From a virus, in IMG/VR virus record IMGVR_UViG_3300042936_000101, positions 1-22,859 of that record: a stretch of 22,859 nt of DNA. The stretch is one strand, 5' to 3'. Both the position numbers and the translations under genes were made by a program. How positions within the stretch are numbered: position 1 is the stretch's first letter; the number at the start of each line of letters is the position of its first letter. The notes beneath the pieces are model-generated. The model saw only the letters and a list, made by a program, of their open reading frames with translations, was not told where the DNA came from and did not search any database. This document shows, in pieces, positions 1 to 7,292 of the stretch.

Positions 1-317
1 TCGGTGCTAAATACCTTGCTTTCAATATATCTGGCTGCTTTGATCTGCTGCACATCATAGACAAATCGGTATCGTTTGCCGTTTACTTCCGTATACTTAA
101 CAGGCTTACCTTCTATTTTATCGTCTAAAAAGCTAAGTGTTGCCCTTAGATTATTGAATTGCTGAATAGATAGGCTATCGACCTGGGTGTCTGTTAGGTT
201 GTAGATTATACCTACAAGCTTACTCTCTACGTCTAAGTTAGTCCAATCCTTTTCAGGCTTAGTAACTATTGGGTAAATTTGTTGGTACTGCCAAATCGTT
301 AATTCGTTCCAAGTCAT
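1..317 (-). CDS. Probable tail assembly chaperone (partial, runs off the left edge)
   Basis: From ATG 317, 105 codons are visible: MTWNELTIWQYQQIYPIVTK, then WTNLDVESKLVGIIYNLTDTQVDSLS, FNNLRATLSFLDDKIEG, and VNGKRYRFVYDVQQIKAARYIESKVFS. The order (short start, helices around a LTD-x2-V-D-SL phrase, then NGKRYR-YD-x5-AARYIE) resembles proteins at the place of tail assembly chaperones in siphoviruses of Bacteroidetes, before the tape measure gene. Such genes often have a programmed frameshift near the end, which lies outside the window. Confidence 0.6.
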   Translation of the reverse strand, partial: MTWNELTIWQYQQIYPIVTKPEKDWTNLDVESKLVGIIYNLTDTQVDSLSIQQFNNLRATLSFLDDKIEGKPVKYTEVNGKRYRFVYDVQQIKAARYIESKVFST

Positions 318-430
318 TTGTTTTCTTTTTTGTCTTGTTCTAACATCTTGTTGCTTTGATCTATTAATCTAACCCATACTATTGAGATAAGGGTTGCTGA
401 GATTAAAGAACATATTATTGCTACTATCAT
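314..430 (-). CDS. 38-residue single-helix membrane peptide
   Basis: From ATG 430: MIVAIICSLISATLISIVWV then RLIDQSNKMLEQDKKENK. A membrane helix is followed by a charged helical tail, like a miniature type III membrane protein. Its stop overlaps the start of the tail chaperone-like gene (ATGA at 317-314), so translation would be coupled. Confidence 0.45.
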   Translation of the reverse strand: MIVAIICSLISATLISIVWVRLIDQSNKMLEQDKKENK

Positions 431-507
431 TTCGTTTGGTTGTACATATCCCTAACTTCAATTATAGCTAAAAGTACTATAATTATTGCGAATGGTAAAA
501 GTATCAT
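427..507 (-). CDS. 26-residue single-helix membrane peptide (uncertain)
   Basis: From ATG 507: MILLPFAIIIVLLAIIEVRD then MYNQTK. It is almost entirely one hydrophobic helix. Its stop overlaps the next ATG (ATGA). It could be a true micropeptide or a chance frame in T-rich DNA. The ordered chain of overlaps with the next frame favours a real one only weakly. Confidence 0.35.
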   Translation of the reverse strand: MILLPFAIIIVLLAIIEVRDMYNQTK

Positions 508-598
508 TTTAATTGTTTTATAATATATACAAGATGCCCACCAATGTAAGCTACTGCAAACAAAGGTAAGCAAATTGCAAAGAAGTATAATATTTTTA

Positions 599-1063
599 TT
601 ACTTTAGAGATACGGCTACTGAGGTTGTGCTACTTTTGGCAGGTGGGTAAACTTTGGTAACCTCGCCAGTAACTCCGTTTATAATATCAAGTCCTTGATG
701 TGGCACCTTCTTTAAGAACTCTTCCATATCCTTTTTGGCTTTAGCTGCGCTATTGTACTCGGTCATTATTTCCTCGTATTGTGGGCTTTCGCATTTGCTA
801 TAATCGTACTTAACTCCGACCTCGCGAATGTTGAACTTGGCACTCATATACTCAAAGTCCTTGCCATTAAGAACGGCTGCTTGTAATACCGCATCTTTGT
901 AGTCCTTGTTTGCCTTTAGGGTTTCGAGCATATCCTCTAAGGCTTTAACTTGTAGATGTGTTTTTAACGGATCAAGTTCCCCTGCGTTTAAGCGTTCAAT
1001 TAATTGATAGGTAAACTCAGTCCTTTGCTCTTTTGTTGTTTCGAAGATTTGTTGTAGTTCCAT
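599..1063 (-). CDS. Hypothetical phage protein, coiled, of a Bacteroidetes-phage type
   Basis: A 154-residue protein from ATG 1063, one base after the preceding stop; the longer frame to 1099 would need a TTG inside the neighbour. It has a helical N-terminal two-thirds (TYQLIERLNAGELDPLKTHL, VKALEDMLETLKANKDYKDA), then FEYMSAKFNIREVGVKYDYSKC, and a helix ending EEFLKKVPHQGL. The EVGVKYDYS-C phrase is familiar to me from proteins of Bacteroidetes phages, of unknown role. The helical part could be a scaffold or a tail-assembly helper, consistent with the following tail chaperone-like gene. Confidence 0.7.
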   Translation of the reverse strand: MELQQIFETTKEQRTEFTYQLIERLNAGELDPLKTHLQVKALEDMLETLKANKDYKDAVLQAAVLNGKDFEYMSAKFNIREVGVKYDYSKCESPQYEEIMTEYNSAAKAKKDMEEFLKKVPHQGLDIINGVTGEVTKVYPPAKSSTTSVAVSLK

Positions 1064-1064
1064 T

Positions 1065-1277
1065 TTATATTGTTTCTGGTTTGTAATTATCAATGTCAAA
1101 AAAGCCGATTTCTGACTTATGTTCTGGTTTCCTTAATCTACGCTTTGCCGGTTCGTAACCCTTCTCGTTGCAGTAGGTAAGTATCTCAAGGTAAGTAGCA
1201 TCAATGTTACTCATCATTATGCTTATCGGCTCACTTGCGTAATATTTGTCTATGTATTCTTTTGCGCTTTGTGTCAT
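1065..1277 (-). CDS. Hypothetical small protein
   Basis: A 70-residue protein: a helical start (MTQSAKEYIDKYYASEPISI), a second helix (NIDATYLEILTYCNEKGYEPA) and a basic turn KRRLRKPEHK, then an acidic end. It could be a small DNA-binding or adaptor protein. The leader TTAAACACA is typical. Its stop is one base from the next start (TAAAATG). No family is recognised. Confidence 0.62.
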   Translation of the reverse strand: MTQSAKEYIDKYYASEPISIMMSNIDATYLEILTYCNEKGYEPAKRRLRKPEHKSEIGFFDIDNYKPETI

Positions 1278-1356
1278 TGTGTTTAATTAAATAGTCAGTT
1301 AATGCTGCCATTACAAAACCTGTTGCAATTAGCAGAAGGCAAATAGTGTAAATCAT
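1231..1356 (-). CDS. 41-residue single-helix membrane peptide
   Basis: From ATG 1356: MIYTICLLLIATGFVMAALT, then a basic tail (DYLIKHNDTKRKRIHRQILRK). One membrane helix is followed by many Lys/Arg, so the end should be cytoplasmic. It is coupled to the peptide before it by ATGA. The last 47 bases overlap the 70-residue gene in another frame, so the tail could be accidental. Confidence 0.4.
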   Translation of the reverse strand: MIYTICLLLIATGFVMAALTDYLIKHNDTKRKRIHRQILRK

Positions 1357-1439
1357 TTTGAGTAGATGTCTTGTAATTGTCCAATAAGGTAACAAGCTAC
1401 TAAAAATACGGCTAAAAGTTGTGCGGTTTCTTTTTTCAT
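1353..1439 (-). CDS. 28-residue single-helix membrane peptide
   Basis: From ATG 1439: MKKETAQLLAVFLVACYLIG then QLQDIYSK. The basic start, one hydrophobic helix and a polar end fit a tiny inner membrane protein. It has the leader ACACAAACACA directly before the ATG, like accepted genes here. Its stop overlaps the next ATG (ATGA). Small size lowers confidence. Confidence 0.5.
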   Translation of the reverse strand: MKKETAQLLAVFLVACYLIGQLQDIYSK

Positions 1440-1497
1440 TGTGTTTGTGTTTAGTTGATTAAATTGTGCGTTGGTCAGTCGCACCCCTGGTTTATTT

Positions 1498-1695
1498 TTA
1501 ATTATACATTAAAGGATTTTCTTTATAGTTGTAAACTTCCGGGTTTAATACTGCTGACAATTTCCAAATAATACGATTTGCCTCGCCTTTTGTATATTCA
1601 CACTTAGTTGTTAATTGTAACAATTCTAATGACTTAATTACTAATTCTAAATCATCATTTCCAATTACTAATTTTGAGTAGTTTAAATTTTCCAT
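1498..1695 (-). CDS. Hypothetical small protein
   Basis: A 65-residue soluble, helical protein (LVIGNDDLELVIKSLELLQLTTKCEYTKGEANRI, seen in pieces, then IIWKLSAVLNPEVYNYKENP). It is the first gene after the promoter at 1727-1760, with a typical A/C-rich leader. No known domain is seen. Its product may be made in quantity because of the clean promoter and leader. Function unknown. Confidence 0.65.
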   Translation of the reverse strand: MENLNYSKLVIGNDDLELVIKSLELLQLTTKCEYTKGEANRIIWKLSAVLNPEVYNYKENPLMYN

Positions 1696-1726
1696 TGTGT
1701 TTTGTGTTTGTGGTTAATTGATATAT

Positions 1727-1760
1727 CAAATATACAACCTTTACACATTCAACAATCAAA
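1727..1760 (-). promoter_or_regulatory. Bacteroidetes-type promoter (TTTG-N22-TATATTTG) after the terminase
   Basis: In the 122-base gap after terL the minus strand has TTTG and TATATTTG separated by 22 bases, the same spacing as the early promoter. The next ATG (1695) follows about 30 bases later after the A/C-rich leader ACAAACACAAAACACA. This should drive the genes toward the left edge. Confidence 0.75.
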
Positions 1761-1817
1761 TGGGTAAACTTTTTTTTAAAATTGTGATGAGCGGTAAATA
1801 TCAAGGATAAGCGGTAA

Positions 1818-2966
1818 TTATAGGAAGGCGTACCTACCCGTGCCACGTTTAAGGCTGAAGTTCTGCCAAGCCAAAGCCAAAGCCATTACGGCATCATCGT
1901 GAAAGCCTGAAGGTGCCGAGTACTTTACCCCGGTTGCCGTGTATTGATACTCAAATACTTCTAACTCCTGGCTTATTATCCCTTCAGGATAGCCTATCTT
2001 CCCTTGATGTATGGCAGCCTGTAAGCCTTCCATTAGTTGCTGCTTACTTGAACTTGTAAACTTTAAGCCTTGTATCATTACCCCTTCTCTTTGTAGGTCT
2101 TCGAGTATCGGGTCGCCAACCCCCGTAGAATCGACAAGGATAGGGCATTTTGGCAGCCTAAGGATAGTTTGCTTGGTATTATGCCAATCCATTTGGAAGC
2201 GGTCAAAATAAGCCACATTCCCGTCTTCGTCTAAGCCTACAATAACTGTCCAATCGACTGACTTAGCTAAGTCAATCCCATAAGTTACTACCGGCATTGT
2301 AGTTACTGGGTGTAAGCACTTACGAATATGTTGGCTACCAAAAGGGTTTGCTGCGTTCTCAGCAGGGTTTGCCATATACTCCTGCTCAAATACAACCTCT
2401 GGCAGTTGCTTACGAGCATCGTCTATTTCGTTTGGATCAATATAAGGATTATCGTATGTAGTAAACTTAAAGCTTTGCCAATCGGGTTCAGCTTTGCTAA
2501 ACAAACTAAAAAAGTAGTTTTTACCTTTAGGGGTGCTTAAGAATATAGCTTTACCCTTATAGTCCGTTAAGGTAGGTCTTATTGAATTTAGCCACCCGTC
2601 TTCAAGGTTAGGTATAAACGAAGCCTCGTCTATTATAACCAGGTTAAACTTGCGCCCTCTTAAGTTATCTAAGCGCTCCCCCGTAAAGAACTCCACCTTG
2701 CCACCATTCGGGAAGCTGATATTTAAGTCCGATTTGTTATTAGGGAACGGAAGGCTATTGCATAACTTCTCAAAGAATACCTTTGCCAATTTATAGGTAG
2801 GGGTTATGTAAGCAACCTGACCACCTTTGATTGCGGTTGTAATACATTTGATCTGGCTTAACTCCGATTTCCCAAACCTTCGACCGCACATAACAACTAT
2901 GTACCTGGCCTCGCACTCAAGTATCTTCTTTTGGTTTATATGTCCGTTAGGTAGTTCTATCCGCAT
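1818..2966 (-). CDS. terL: Terminase large subunit
   Basis: A 382-residue packaging motor: ATPase plus nuclease that pumps DNA into the capsid. The Walker A-like motif is CGRRFGKS at 27-34, Walker B is LVIIDEAS with Asp113/Glu114, and the coupling motif is STPKGKNYF at 144-152. The nuclease domain has Asp232 in YGIDLAKSVDWT, Asp279 in ILVDSTGVGD, and His356-Asp357-Asp358 in FHDDAVMALALAW. All key residues are present although the protein is somewhat shorter than many (420-500). It starts at ATG 2966 overlapping the small subunit. A gap with a promoter follows its stop. Confidence 0.95.
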   Translation of the reverse strand: MRIELPNGHINQKKILECEARYIVVMCGRRFGKSELSQIKCITTAIKGGQVAYITPTYKLAKVFFEKLCNSLPFPNNKSDLNISFPNGGKVEFFTGERLDNLRGRKFNLVIIDEASFIPNLEDGWLNSIRPTLTDYKGKAIFLSTPKGKNYFFSLFSKAEPDWQSFKFTTYDNPYIDPNEIDDARKQLPEVVFEQEYMANPAENAANPFGSQHIRKCLHPVTTMPVVTYGIDLAKSVDWTVIVGLDEDGNVAYFDRFQMDWHNTKQTILRLPKCPILVDSTGVGDPILEDLQREGVMIQGLKFTSSSKQQLMEGLQAAIHQGKIGYPEGIISQELEVFEYQYTATGVKYSAPSGFHDDAVMALALAWQNFSLKRGTGRYAFL

Positions 2967-3328
2967 TAAAGAATTGTCTTGCCGTCTACAAATACTATCT
3001 CAATTCTGTTATCTGTTTGAATATCCATTTGTTCTTTAGGCTTACCATAAACACGGGTTAGCAAAGTTTCTAAACTATAAAGGCTGCCCTTCTCTAAGCT
3101 CTTACGCATAGCTGCTGCAATCGTCTTTTCAAGTATAGTTGCCTTCGGGTTATCCCATACTGTTTTTAGTTCGTCTAAGTCCATTGACATCATAGCTTGT
3201 ATGGTATCGTTTATCTCAGCAAGTTTATAGCCTTGCTCTTTGAGTAGGCTTACATACTTACGAGGTCTGCCGTTTGGGTTTCTTATCTCGCCTTTCTGTA
3301 CTGGTTTCAAATTATGTTCGTTTGCCAT
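2966..3328 (-). CDS. terS: Terminase small subunit-like DNA-binding protein
   Basis: A 120-residue basic protein starting MANEHNLKPVQKGEIRNPNGRPRKYVSL. The GRPRK phrase followed by helices (LLKEQGYKLAEINDTIQAM, TILEKTIAAAMRKSLEKG) is typical of small terminase or DUF5681-type proteins that recognise packaging sites. The ending VYGKPKEQMDIQTDNRIEIVFVDG is also usual. It overlaps the large subunit start (TAATG at 2966), which fixes the pairing. It should bind phage DNA and guide the large terminase. Confidence 0.85.
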   Translation of the reverse strand: MANEHNLKPVQKGEIRNPNGRPRKYVSLLKEQGYKLAEINDTIQAMMSMDLDELKTVWDNPKATILEKTIAAAMRKSLEKGSLYSLETLLTRVYGKPKEQMDIQTDNRIEIVFVDGKTIL

Positions 3329-3352
3329 ATCTTCTTATTTATCTCTTTGTTA

Positions 3353-4564
3353 TTACAAAGGTAACCCGTTCTTTTTAATAACTAATGTCGGGTCAAGTTT
3401 ACGCATCCTATCTACTATCACTTGGCAATATTTAGGGTCAAGTTCCATTCCGTAGCACTTCCTTTTTAATTGATGTGAAGCTACCATTGTTGAGCCTGAA
3501 CCTAAAAATAAATCTAAAACATTCATTCCTTGTTTGCTTGAATTATTTAAAGCATTCTCAATTAAAGGAATAGGTTTCATTGTTGGGTGCAAATCATTTT
3601 TTAATGTCCTTTGAAATTCCCAAATATCTTCTTGCTTGTATCTTTCTCCATAAAATGAATTTTCAGGGCATCCGTAAACTATTGGTTCATATCTGCTTTT
3701 GTAATCTTTGCCACTTAAAGTTGCTTGATTTTTTTTCCAGATAATAATTGACTTCCAACTAAAACCCATTTCTTTTAAAGGGGTTAATAATAAATCTAAT
3801 TTCAAATCGCAAAAACTAAAATACCAAGCACCTTTATTAAATAAAGTAACATTTGATAAAACTTCCTTCATAAATTCAATAAATTCATCATCAGGCATTG
3901 AATCGTTTTTAATCTTATCGTGCTTTGCATTTGCTCCTTTATGCCCTAATATTTCAATCCCGTCTTTGGTTGTGTTTGATAATTCTTGACCTTTAAAATC
4001 TACATTGTAAGGAGGGTCAGTAAACACCATATCAGCCTTTTGTCCGTTCATTAAATTTGCTACTTGGTCGCTATCCGTACTATCCCCACAAAGCAATCTG
4101 TGTTCTCCTATCTCAAATAAATCTCCTAATACTATATCCGTTTCAATGCCCCCGTCTGGAACTGCAAAGTCATCTTCCTCAGCTTCTAATACTTCCGCAT
4201 CAAAGCCAGGTATATCTAACCCCCAATCTTGTAGCTGCTCTGCATCCCAATTATTTGCAAGGTCGTTCCAATCCCACTCGCCATAGCCTACGTTATCTTT
4301 TACTATAAATTCCTTTTGCTGCTGCTCGGTTAATTCACTTGCTTTAATGATTGGTATCTCTTTAAGTCCTGCTTCCTTACAAGCCTTAAGTCGCATATTG
4401 CCACCAAGCACAACCATATCGTCATTAACTACAATAGGTCTTAGTTTTAGCATTTGGGGGAACTCGTTAATTGATTTTACGAGCTTTGCAAACTTATCGT
4501 CCTTGATTATTCTGGGATTGTTTGGGTTTGCTTTTACTGTGTTGATTGGTACGTTTTGTATCAT
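3353..4564 (-). CDS. ParB-like domain fused to an adenine/cytosine-N4 DNA methyltransferase
   Basis: A 403-residue fusion. The N-terminal 75 residues are a ParB/Srx-type domain (NPNNPRIIKDDKFAKLVKSI and VVLGGNMRLKACKEAG at 51-66). An acidic linker (about 120-140) follows. The methyltransferase has DPPY at 183-186, then HPTMKP at 326-331 and DLFLGSGST at 351-359. Catalytic motif before SAM-binding motif is the order of the beta class, so it should methylate adenine N6 or cytosine N4. The typical ParB-N4/N6 fusion occurs in many phages next to terminase genes. No restriction partner is present. It may protect phage DNA or mark it for packaging. The stop is 25 bases before the small terminase start. 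Confidence 0.9.
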   Translation of the reverse strand: MIQNVPINTVKANPNNPRIIKDDKFAKLVKSINEFPQMLKLRPIVVNDDMVVLGGNMRLKACKEAGLKEIPIIKASELTEQQQKEFIVKDNVGYGEWDWNDLANNWDAEQLQDWGLDIPGFDAEVLEAEEDDFAVPDGGIETDIVLGDLFEIGEHRLLCGDSTDSDQVANLMNGQKADMVFTDPPYNVDFKGQELSNTTKDGIEILGHKGANAKHDKIKNDSMPDDEFIEFMKEVLSNVTLFNKGAWYFSFCDLKLDLLLTPLKEMGFSWKSIIIWKKNQATLSGKDYKSRYEPIVYGCPENSFYGERYKQEDIWEFQRTLKNDLHPTMKPIPLIENALNNSSKQGMNVLDLFLGSGSTMVASHQLKRKCYGMELDPKYCQVIVDRMRKLDPTLVIKKNGLPL

Positions 4565-4782
4565 AGTATTCCGTTTATTATATCGTTAGCTTCGTCTATT
4601 GCATCTTCTTGGTCTAAGTAAGTATCTACGTCTGCTATATGCTTATTGATTAAAGTTTCTGCCATAGCATAAGTATAATGTCCTATCGTGGTCATATCGT
4701 CTCCGTCTTTGCCAGTTTTACATACTGCTAAGAAATATACTTTATGTGTAAGAAGTAACCATATAGCTCTTAATTTTCTCAT
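4561..4782 (-). CDS. Hypothetical small protein
   Basis: A 73-residue protein. An N-terminal partly hydrophobic stretch (RKLRAIWLLLTHKVYFLAVC) is followed by an acidic helical end (INKHIADVDTYLDQEDAIDEANDIINGIL). The first part looks like a beta hairpin more than a membrane helix. It is coupled to the basic protein before it (ATGA) and overlaps the ParB-methyltransferase gene by four bases. No family is recognised. The acidic end might pair with the basic 40-residue neighbour. Confidence 0.55.
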   Translation of the reverse strand: MRKLRAIWLLLTHKVYFLAVCKTGKDGDDMTTIGHYTYAMAETLINKHIADVDTYLDQEDAIDEANDIINGIL

Positions 4783-4901
4783 CTTCCTTGCCCTCTATAT
4801 GCTTTTTCTCTTGGCGTGTGCTTGTTATAGGACTTCTTTGCAGAACCTCTTTTGCGTTTGCCAAAGCTAATTTTGTTCTTATTCTCGTTACCTTTTGCCA
4901 T
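4779..4901 (-). CDS. 40-residue very basic phage protein
   Basis: Forty codons from ATG 4901: MAKGNENKNKISFGKRKRGS, then AKKSYNKHTPREKAYRGQGR. About a third of the residues are Lys or Arg. The start MAKG, the core ISFGKR-G and the ending Y-GQGR resemble tiny basic proteins that I recall near packaging genes of Bacteroidetes phages. It overlaps the HNH gene by 14 bases and shares ATGA with the next gene. It probably binds nucleic acid. It might be an HNH or terminase helper. Confidence 0.72.
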   Translation of the reverse strand: MAKGNENKNKISFGKRKRGSAKKSYNKHTPREKAYRGQGR

Positions 4902-5160
4902 TTGGTATATTCTTTAAATGTATTTCAAATATTTCTTCTTTAGTCCATCTATTCTTAAAGTCATAATCGTAATGGCACTCTCTACACATAGCACATAAAT
5001 TAGTTATATGGTCTTGCAGTTGTTTTCTTTTACTGCCAAACTTTGACCTTGCAACTATGTGTGCTATATCTACTGCCACTTTACCACACACTTCGCAAAA
5101 AATGGTATCTGACGAATCAAAGCCCATTCCTTGCAAATAGTTTAAAGTGTGTCTTTGCAT
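4888..5160 (-). CDS. HNH endonuclease of the packaging region
   Basis: A 90-residue HNH nuclease. The zinc ligands are C22-x2-C25 and C56-x2-C59. The catalytic section is DIAHIVARS with His34, then Asn54 in HITNLCAMC and His63 in CRECHYDYDF. Small free-standing HNH proteins next to terminase genes (as in HK97) stimulate cutting of the DNA concatemer by the large terminase, and the terminase pair lies 1.5 kb further on the same transcript. A homing role is less likely given its size, lack of DNA-binding repeats and position. Its end overlaps a 40-residue basic protein by 14 bases. Confidence 0.87.
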   Translation of the reverse strand: MQRHTLNYLQGMGFDSSDTIFCEVCGKVAVDIAHIVARSKFGSKRKQLQDHITNLCAMCRECHYDYDFKNRWTKEEIFEIHLKNIPNGKR

Positions 5161-5215
5161 AGCTTCCCCATTAAATTTTCCGTTGATTAATAAATAAAAA
5201 ATTTAAGTATGCAAA

Positions 5216-5641
5216 TTATTTTTTGTCTATTTCCTTTAGTTTATTAATTGCCCATTCTACACCAGAAGTTCCACCCCAAGCGTCCCACATTAAACCGCCA
5301 CAACCTTCGCTATAAGGAACGTCTTTATGTTGCTGATGTCTTTTAAAGGAAGCCATACGAGCAATCGTATCTCTACTAATTGGCTCACGATTTGCCAACT
5401 GTCTTGCTCTTGCTTTACCTGTTGCTTCACCGCAAGAACCCCAACCATTTTTCTCAGCCCATTCTATTGCCCTCTTTGCGTTGTTAGTTGCTGACTCAGG
5501 ATAGTCGGTATAGCTTTCAGCAAATTTACCACCTGCAAGAATAGCTTTCCAAACCTTCATAGCTTTTTCCTCGGTATCGTAAATGCAAGACCCGTTTCCA
5601 ATCCGGTATTTGCCATTAGAGGCGCACTTTATTACTGGCAT
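5216..5641 (-). CDS. Small protein of head-associated type (two short conserved domains)
   Basis: A 141-residue protein with two recognisable parts. The first (1-36) reads KYRIGNGSCIYDTEEKAMKVW, a short motif seen at ends of phage head proteins. The second (about 46-135) contains TNNAKRAIEWAEKNGWGSCGE, ARARQLANREPISRDTIARMASF and EGCGGLMWDAWGGTSGVEWA. This second phrase set is widespread in phage head-region proteins, often fused to portal, protease or capsid-processing proteins, with unknown function. Here it stands alone between the glycosyltransferases and the packaging genes. No protease triad is seen. A 55-base gap follows. Confidence 0.6.
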   Translation of the reverse strand: MPVIKCASNGKYRIGNGSCIYDTEEKAMKVWKAILAGGKFAESYTDYPESATNNAKRAIEWAEKNGWGSCGEATGKARARQLANREPISRDTIARMASFKRHQQHKDVPYSEGCGGLMWDAWGGTSGVEWAINKLKEIDKK

Positions 5642-6627
5642 AGTTTACTATAAATATACTTTCGGTCTAAATTTATCTCGTCAAAGTTATACTTCTTTTG
5701 GCAGAACTCAAATAACTTTTGTCCGCTTTCCTTTCGCATATCCGCATCACTTACTAAATCTTTGATGTGTTTGTACCAATCCTTCTGACTTTTAACGTAA
5801 TGTACTGGCATATCTAAATAAGGGTTAACATAGCTAACTATGGCAGGGTTCTTTTTAGCAGCCGTTTCTAATACCTTTAGATTTGACTTCATAGCGTTGA
5901 ACTTGTTATCTACAAGTGGGATAACTGAAATGTCTGAGTCCGTATAAGCACCCATATATTCTGTAACCCTTGCATAGTTATAGATCGTGGGATTAAGCTT
6001 TAGTCCGCAAGTAAAAGCATCAATCATTTTATCCCATATAGGTTTCTCCCCGTCATTGTAACCTGCTATAACAGTTCTAATATTCATACCTTGTAACCTT
6101 TTAAAAGGTTGCCTTAGTATTTCAATATCCCTTTCGTGCGTTCCGCTACCTGACCAAAACAATCTAACCTTGTAATCTTCGGTCTTGTTATCCTGGAACT
6201 GCTCTTGCCCGTAGGGTAAAGCGTTTGGTAATATGTGAACGTTCTTATTGTATATGTTTATCTCACTTGCTAACCTTTCGTGAGTGCAGGTGCATAGGTC
6301 TGCTATCTTTAAGTAATCGGTAATTAGTTTAGGTATATTGTTAAGCTTATATCTTAAATACAATAAATGGCTTTCGTTTAGTTCCCAATGGTCATCGTTA
6401 TCGACTACTAATTTAAAGCCGTACTTAGTGCGCCAGGTGTCCATTTGCTTGGCATCTATCTCATTAAGCATTCTATTCATTAACACAATATCCCAACCTT
6501 GCTCTAATAACTCGTCATTAAGTACATCTGTTATAAGTGCGTACTCTTTTTCTAAGTGTACTATCGGCATCATAATTCTATGCAGTCCTACACCTGAGTT
6601 GGCAGAAGTTATACAAAGTATTCGCAT
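5632..6627 (-). CDS. Glycosyltransferase, GT-B fold (family 4-like)
   Basis: A 331-residue protein. I start it at ATG 6627 (MRILCITSANSGVGLHRIMM), since the longer frame would need a GTG and a 64-base overlap. The N-terminal Rossmann-like domain includes DIVLMNRMLNE and LVVDNDDHWEL. The C-terminal domain has the nucleotide-sugar side features VRLFWSGSGTHERDIEIL, TVIAGYNDG, ARVTEYMGAYTDSDISVIPL and NLKVLETAAKKNPAIVSYV, the usual place of the donor-binding Glu (E-x7 type). This matches GT4-type enzymes. The acceptor is unknown. It overlaps both neighbours slightly and so is translated with the acyltransferase and GT2-like enzyme. Confidence 0.82.
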   Translation of the reverse strand: MRILCITSANSGVGLHRIMMPIVHLEKEYALITDVLNDELLEQGWDIVLMNRMLNEIDAKQMDTWRTKYGFKLVVDNDDHWELNESHLLYLRYKLNNIPKLITDYLKIADLCTCTHERLASEINIYNKNVHILPNALPYGQEQFQDNKTEDYKVRLFWSGSGTHERDIEILRQPFKRLQGMNIRTVIAGYNDGEKPIWDKMIDAFTCGLKLNPTIYNYARVTEYMGAYTDSDISVIPLVDNKFNAMKSNLKVLETAAKKNPAIVSYVNPYLDMPVHYVKSQKDWYKHIKDLVSDADMRKESGQKLFEFCQKKYNFDEINLDRKYIYSKLCQ

Positions 6628-7292
6628 CTTATATTCTTTTGGTTGTGATAGATGTCTTGGTATTTTTCCCACACGCTTTGCGCCCGTGCCAAGCTTTCGT
6701 CTTTCATTCGTCTGTAATCTGTTCCATTACCGACATCGTGTCCTATGTGTTCTGACCTCATATCCGGAAGGTAGTAATTAGTAAAGCCTGATATTGTTGC
6801 TCGTTCTCCGTAATCTCTGTCTTGCATTCCGTATGGATCGTACTCAGTATTGTAACCGCCAACTGCATCTATAAGTTCACGGGTAATAAAGTTATCGCCA
6901 AATGGTGTATGCGTTTTATGTACCCCGTCTACTATTGGGGGCAAATCTTCTACACAATGTATTCCAATTATGCCTGTCTTCTCTATTTGTTGAGAAAACA
7001 TAACCCATTTTGACAACCAATTCTCAGGCAGTAATATGTCATTGGCTAATAAACAAACTGCATCATAGTTTTGCGTTATGCGTAACCCTGCATTAACTCC
7101 GGCTGCTATGCCTCTCTTTTCTTTTGATAAGTCATAACCGGCAAACGGGTAGTTAAAAGTTTCGTGCGTGTCGCTTCCGTTATCTATTAAGAAGCAGTCC
7201 GCATTATAACCAGAGTTAAAAAAGTTTTGGTTAATTACACGCTGCGTTAAATCGTGTCTGTTTTGTGCAAGTAATAAAATAGCTACTTTCAT
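6609..7292 (-). CDS. Glycosyltransferase, family 2-like (GT-A fold)
   Basis: A 227-residue protein with the GT-A start MKVAILLLAQNRHDLTQRVI, FLIDNGSD at 34-41, GIAAGVNAGLRITQNYDAVCLLANDILLPENWL (about 61-93, containing the metal-binding type pair Asn84-Asp85 at the DxD place) and the acceptor-side phrase DRDYGERATISGFTNYYLPD. It should transfer a sugar from a nucleotide donor to an acceptor that is not visible here. It has no membrane segment. The start coincides with the last base of the acyltransferase gene, and its end overlaps the next glycosyltransferase by 19 bases, so the three form one unit. Confidence 0.82.
   Translation of the reverse strand: MKVAILLLAQNRHDLTQRVINQNFFNSGYNADCFLIDNGSDTHETFNYPFAGYDLSKEKRGIAAGVNAGLRITQNYDAVCLLANDILLPENWLSKWVMFSQQIEKTGIIGIHCVEDLPPIVDGVHKTHTPFGDNFITRELIDAVGGYNTEYDPYGMQDRDYGERATISGFTNYYLPDMRSEHIGHDVGNGTDYRRMKDESLARAQSVWEKYQDIYHNQKNIRCEYFV

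Noticed and set aside
508-600. Open frame of about 31 codons with a membrane-like product ending in ATGA before the 26-residue peptide
   Set aside because: It has no ATG or GTG start after the nearest upstream stop (only a TTG near its end). Hydrophobic codons are expected by chance in T-rich DNA.
1466-1484. GTGCG-N9-CGCAC inverted repeat after the gene at 1498-1695 as a terminator
   Set aside because: The stem is only 5 bp and no T run follows on the minus strand; it is probably chance.
1655-1846. A 63-codon minus-strand frame across the gap after terL and the end of terL
   Set aside because: It overlaps both the large terminase end and the promoter/leader of the next gene, and its product is a mix of terminase-frame shadow and AT-rich filler with no protein-like pattern.
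3353-3394. TACCTTTG box before terS as a promoter
   Set aside because: It matches the -7 form but has no TTG at 17-23 bases upstream and lies in the end of the methyltransferase gene.
6338-6781. A 147-codon + strand frame opposite the glycosyltransferases
   Set aside because: It lies antisense to two genes with clear motifs; its Ser/Leu/Cys-rich product has no domain pattern.
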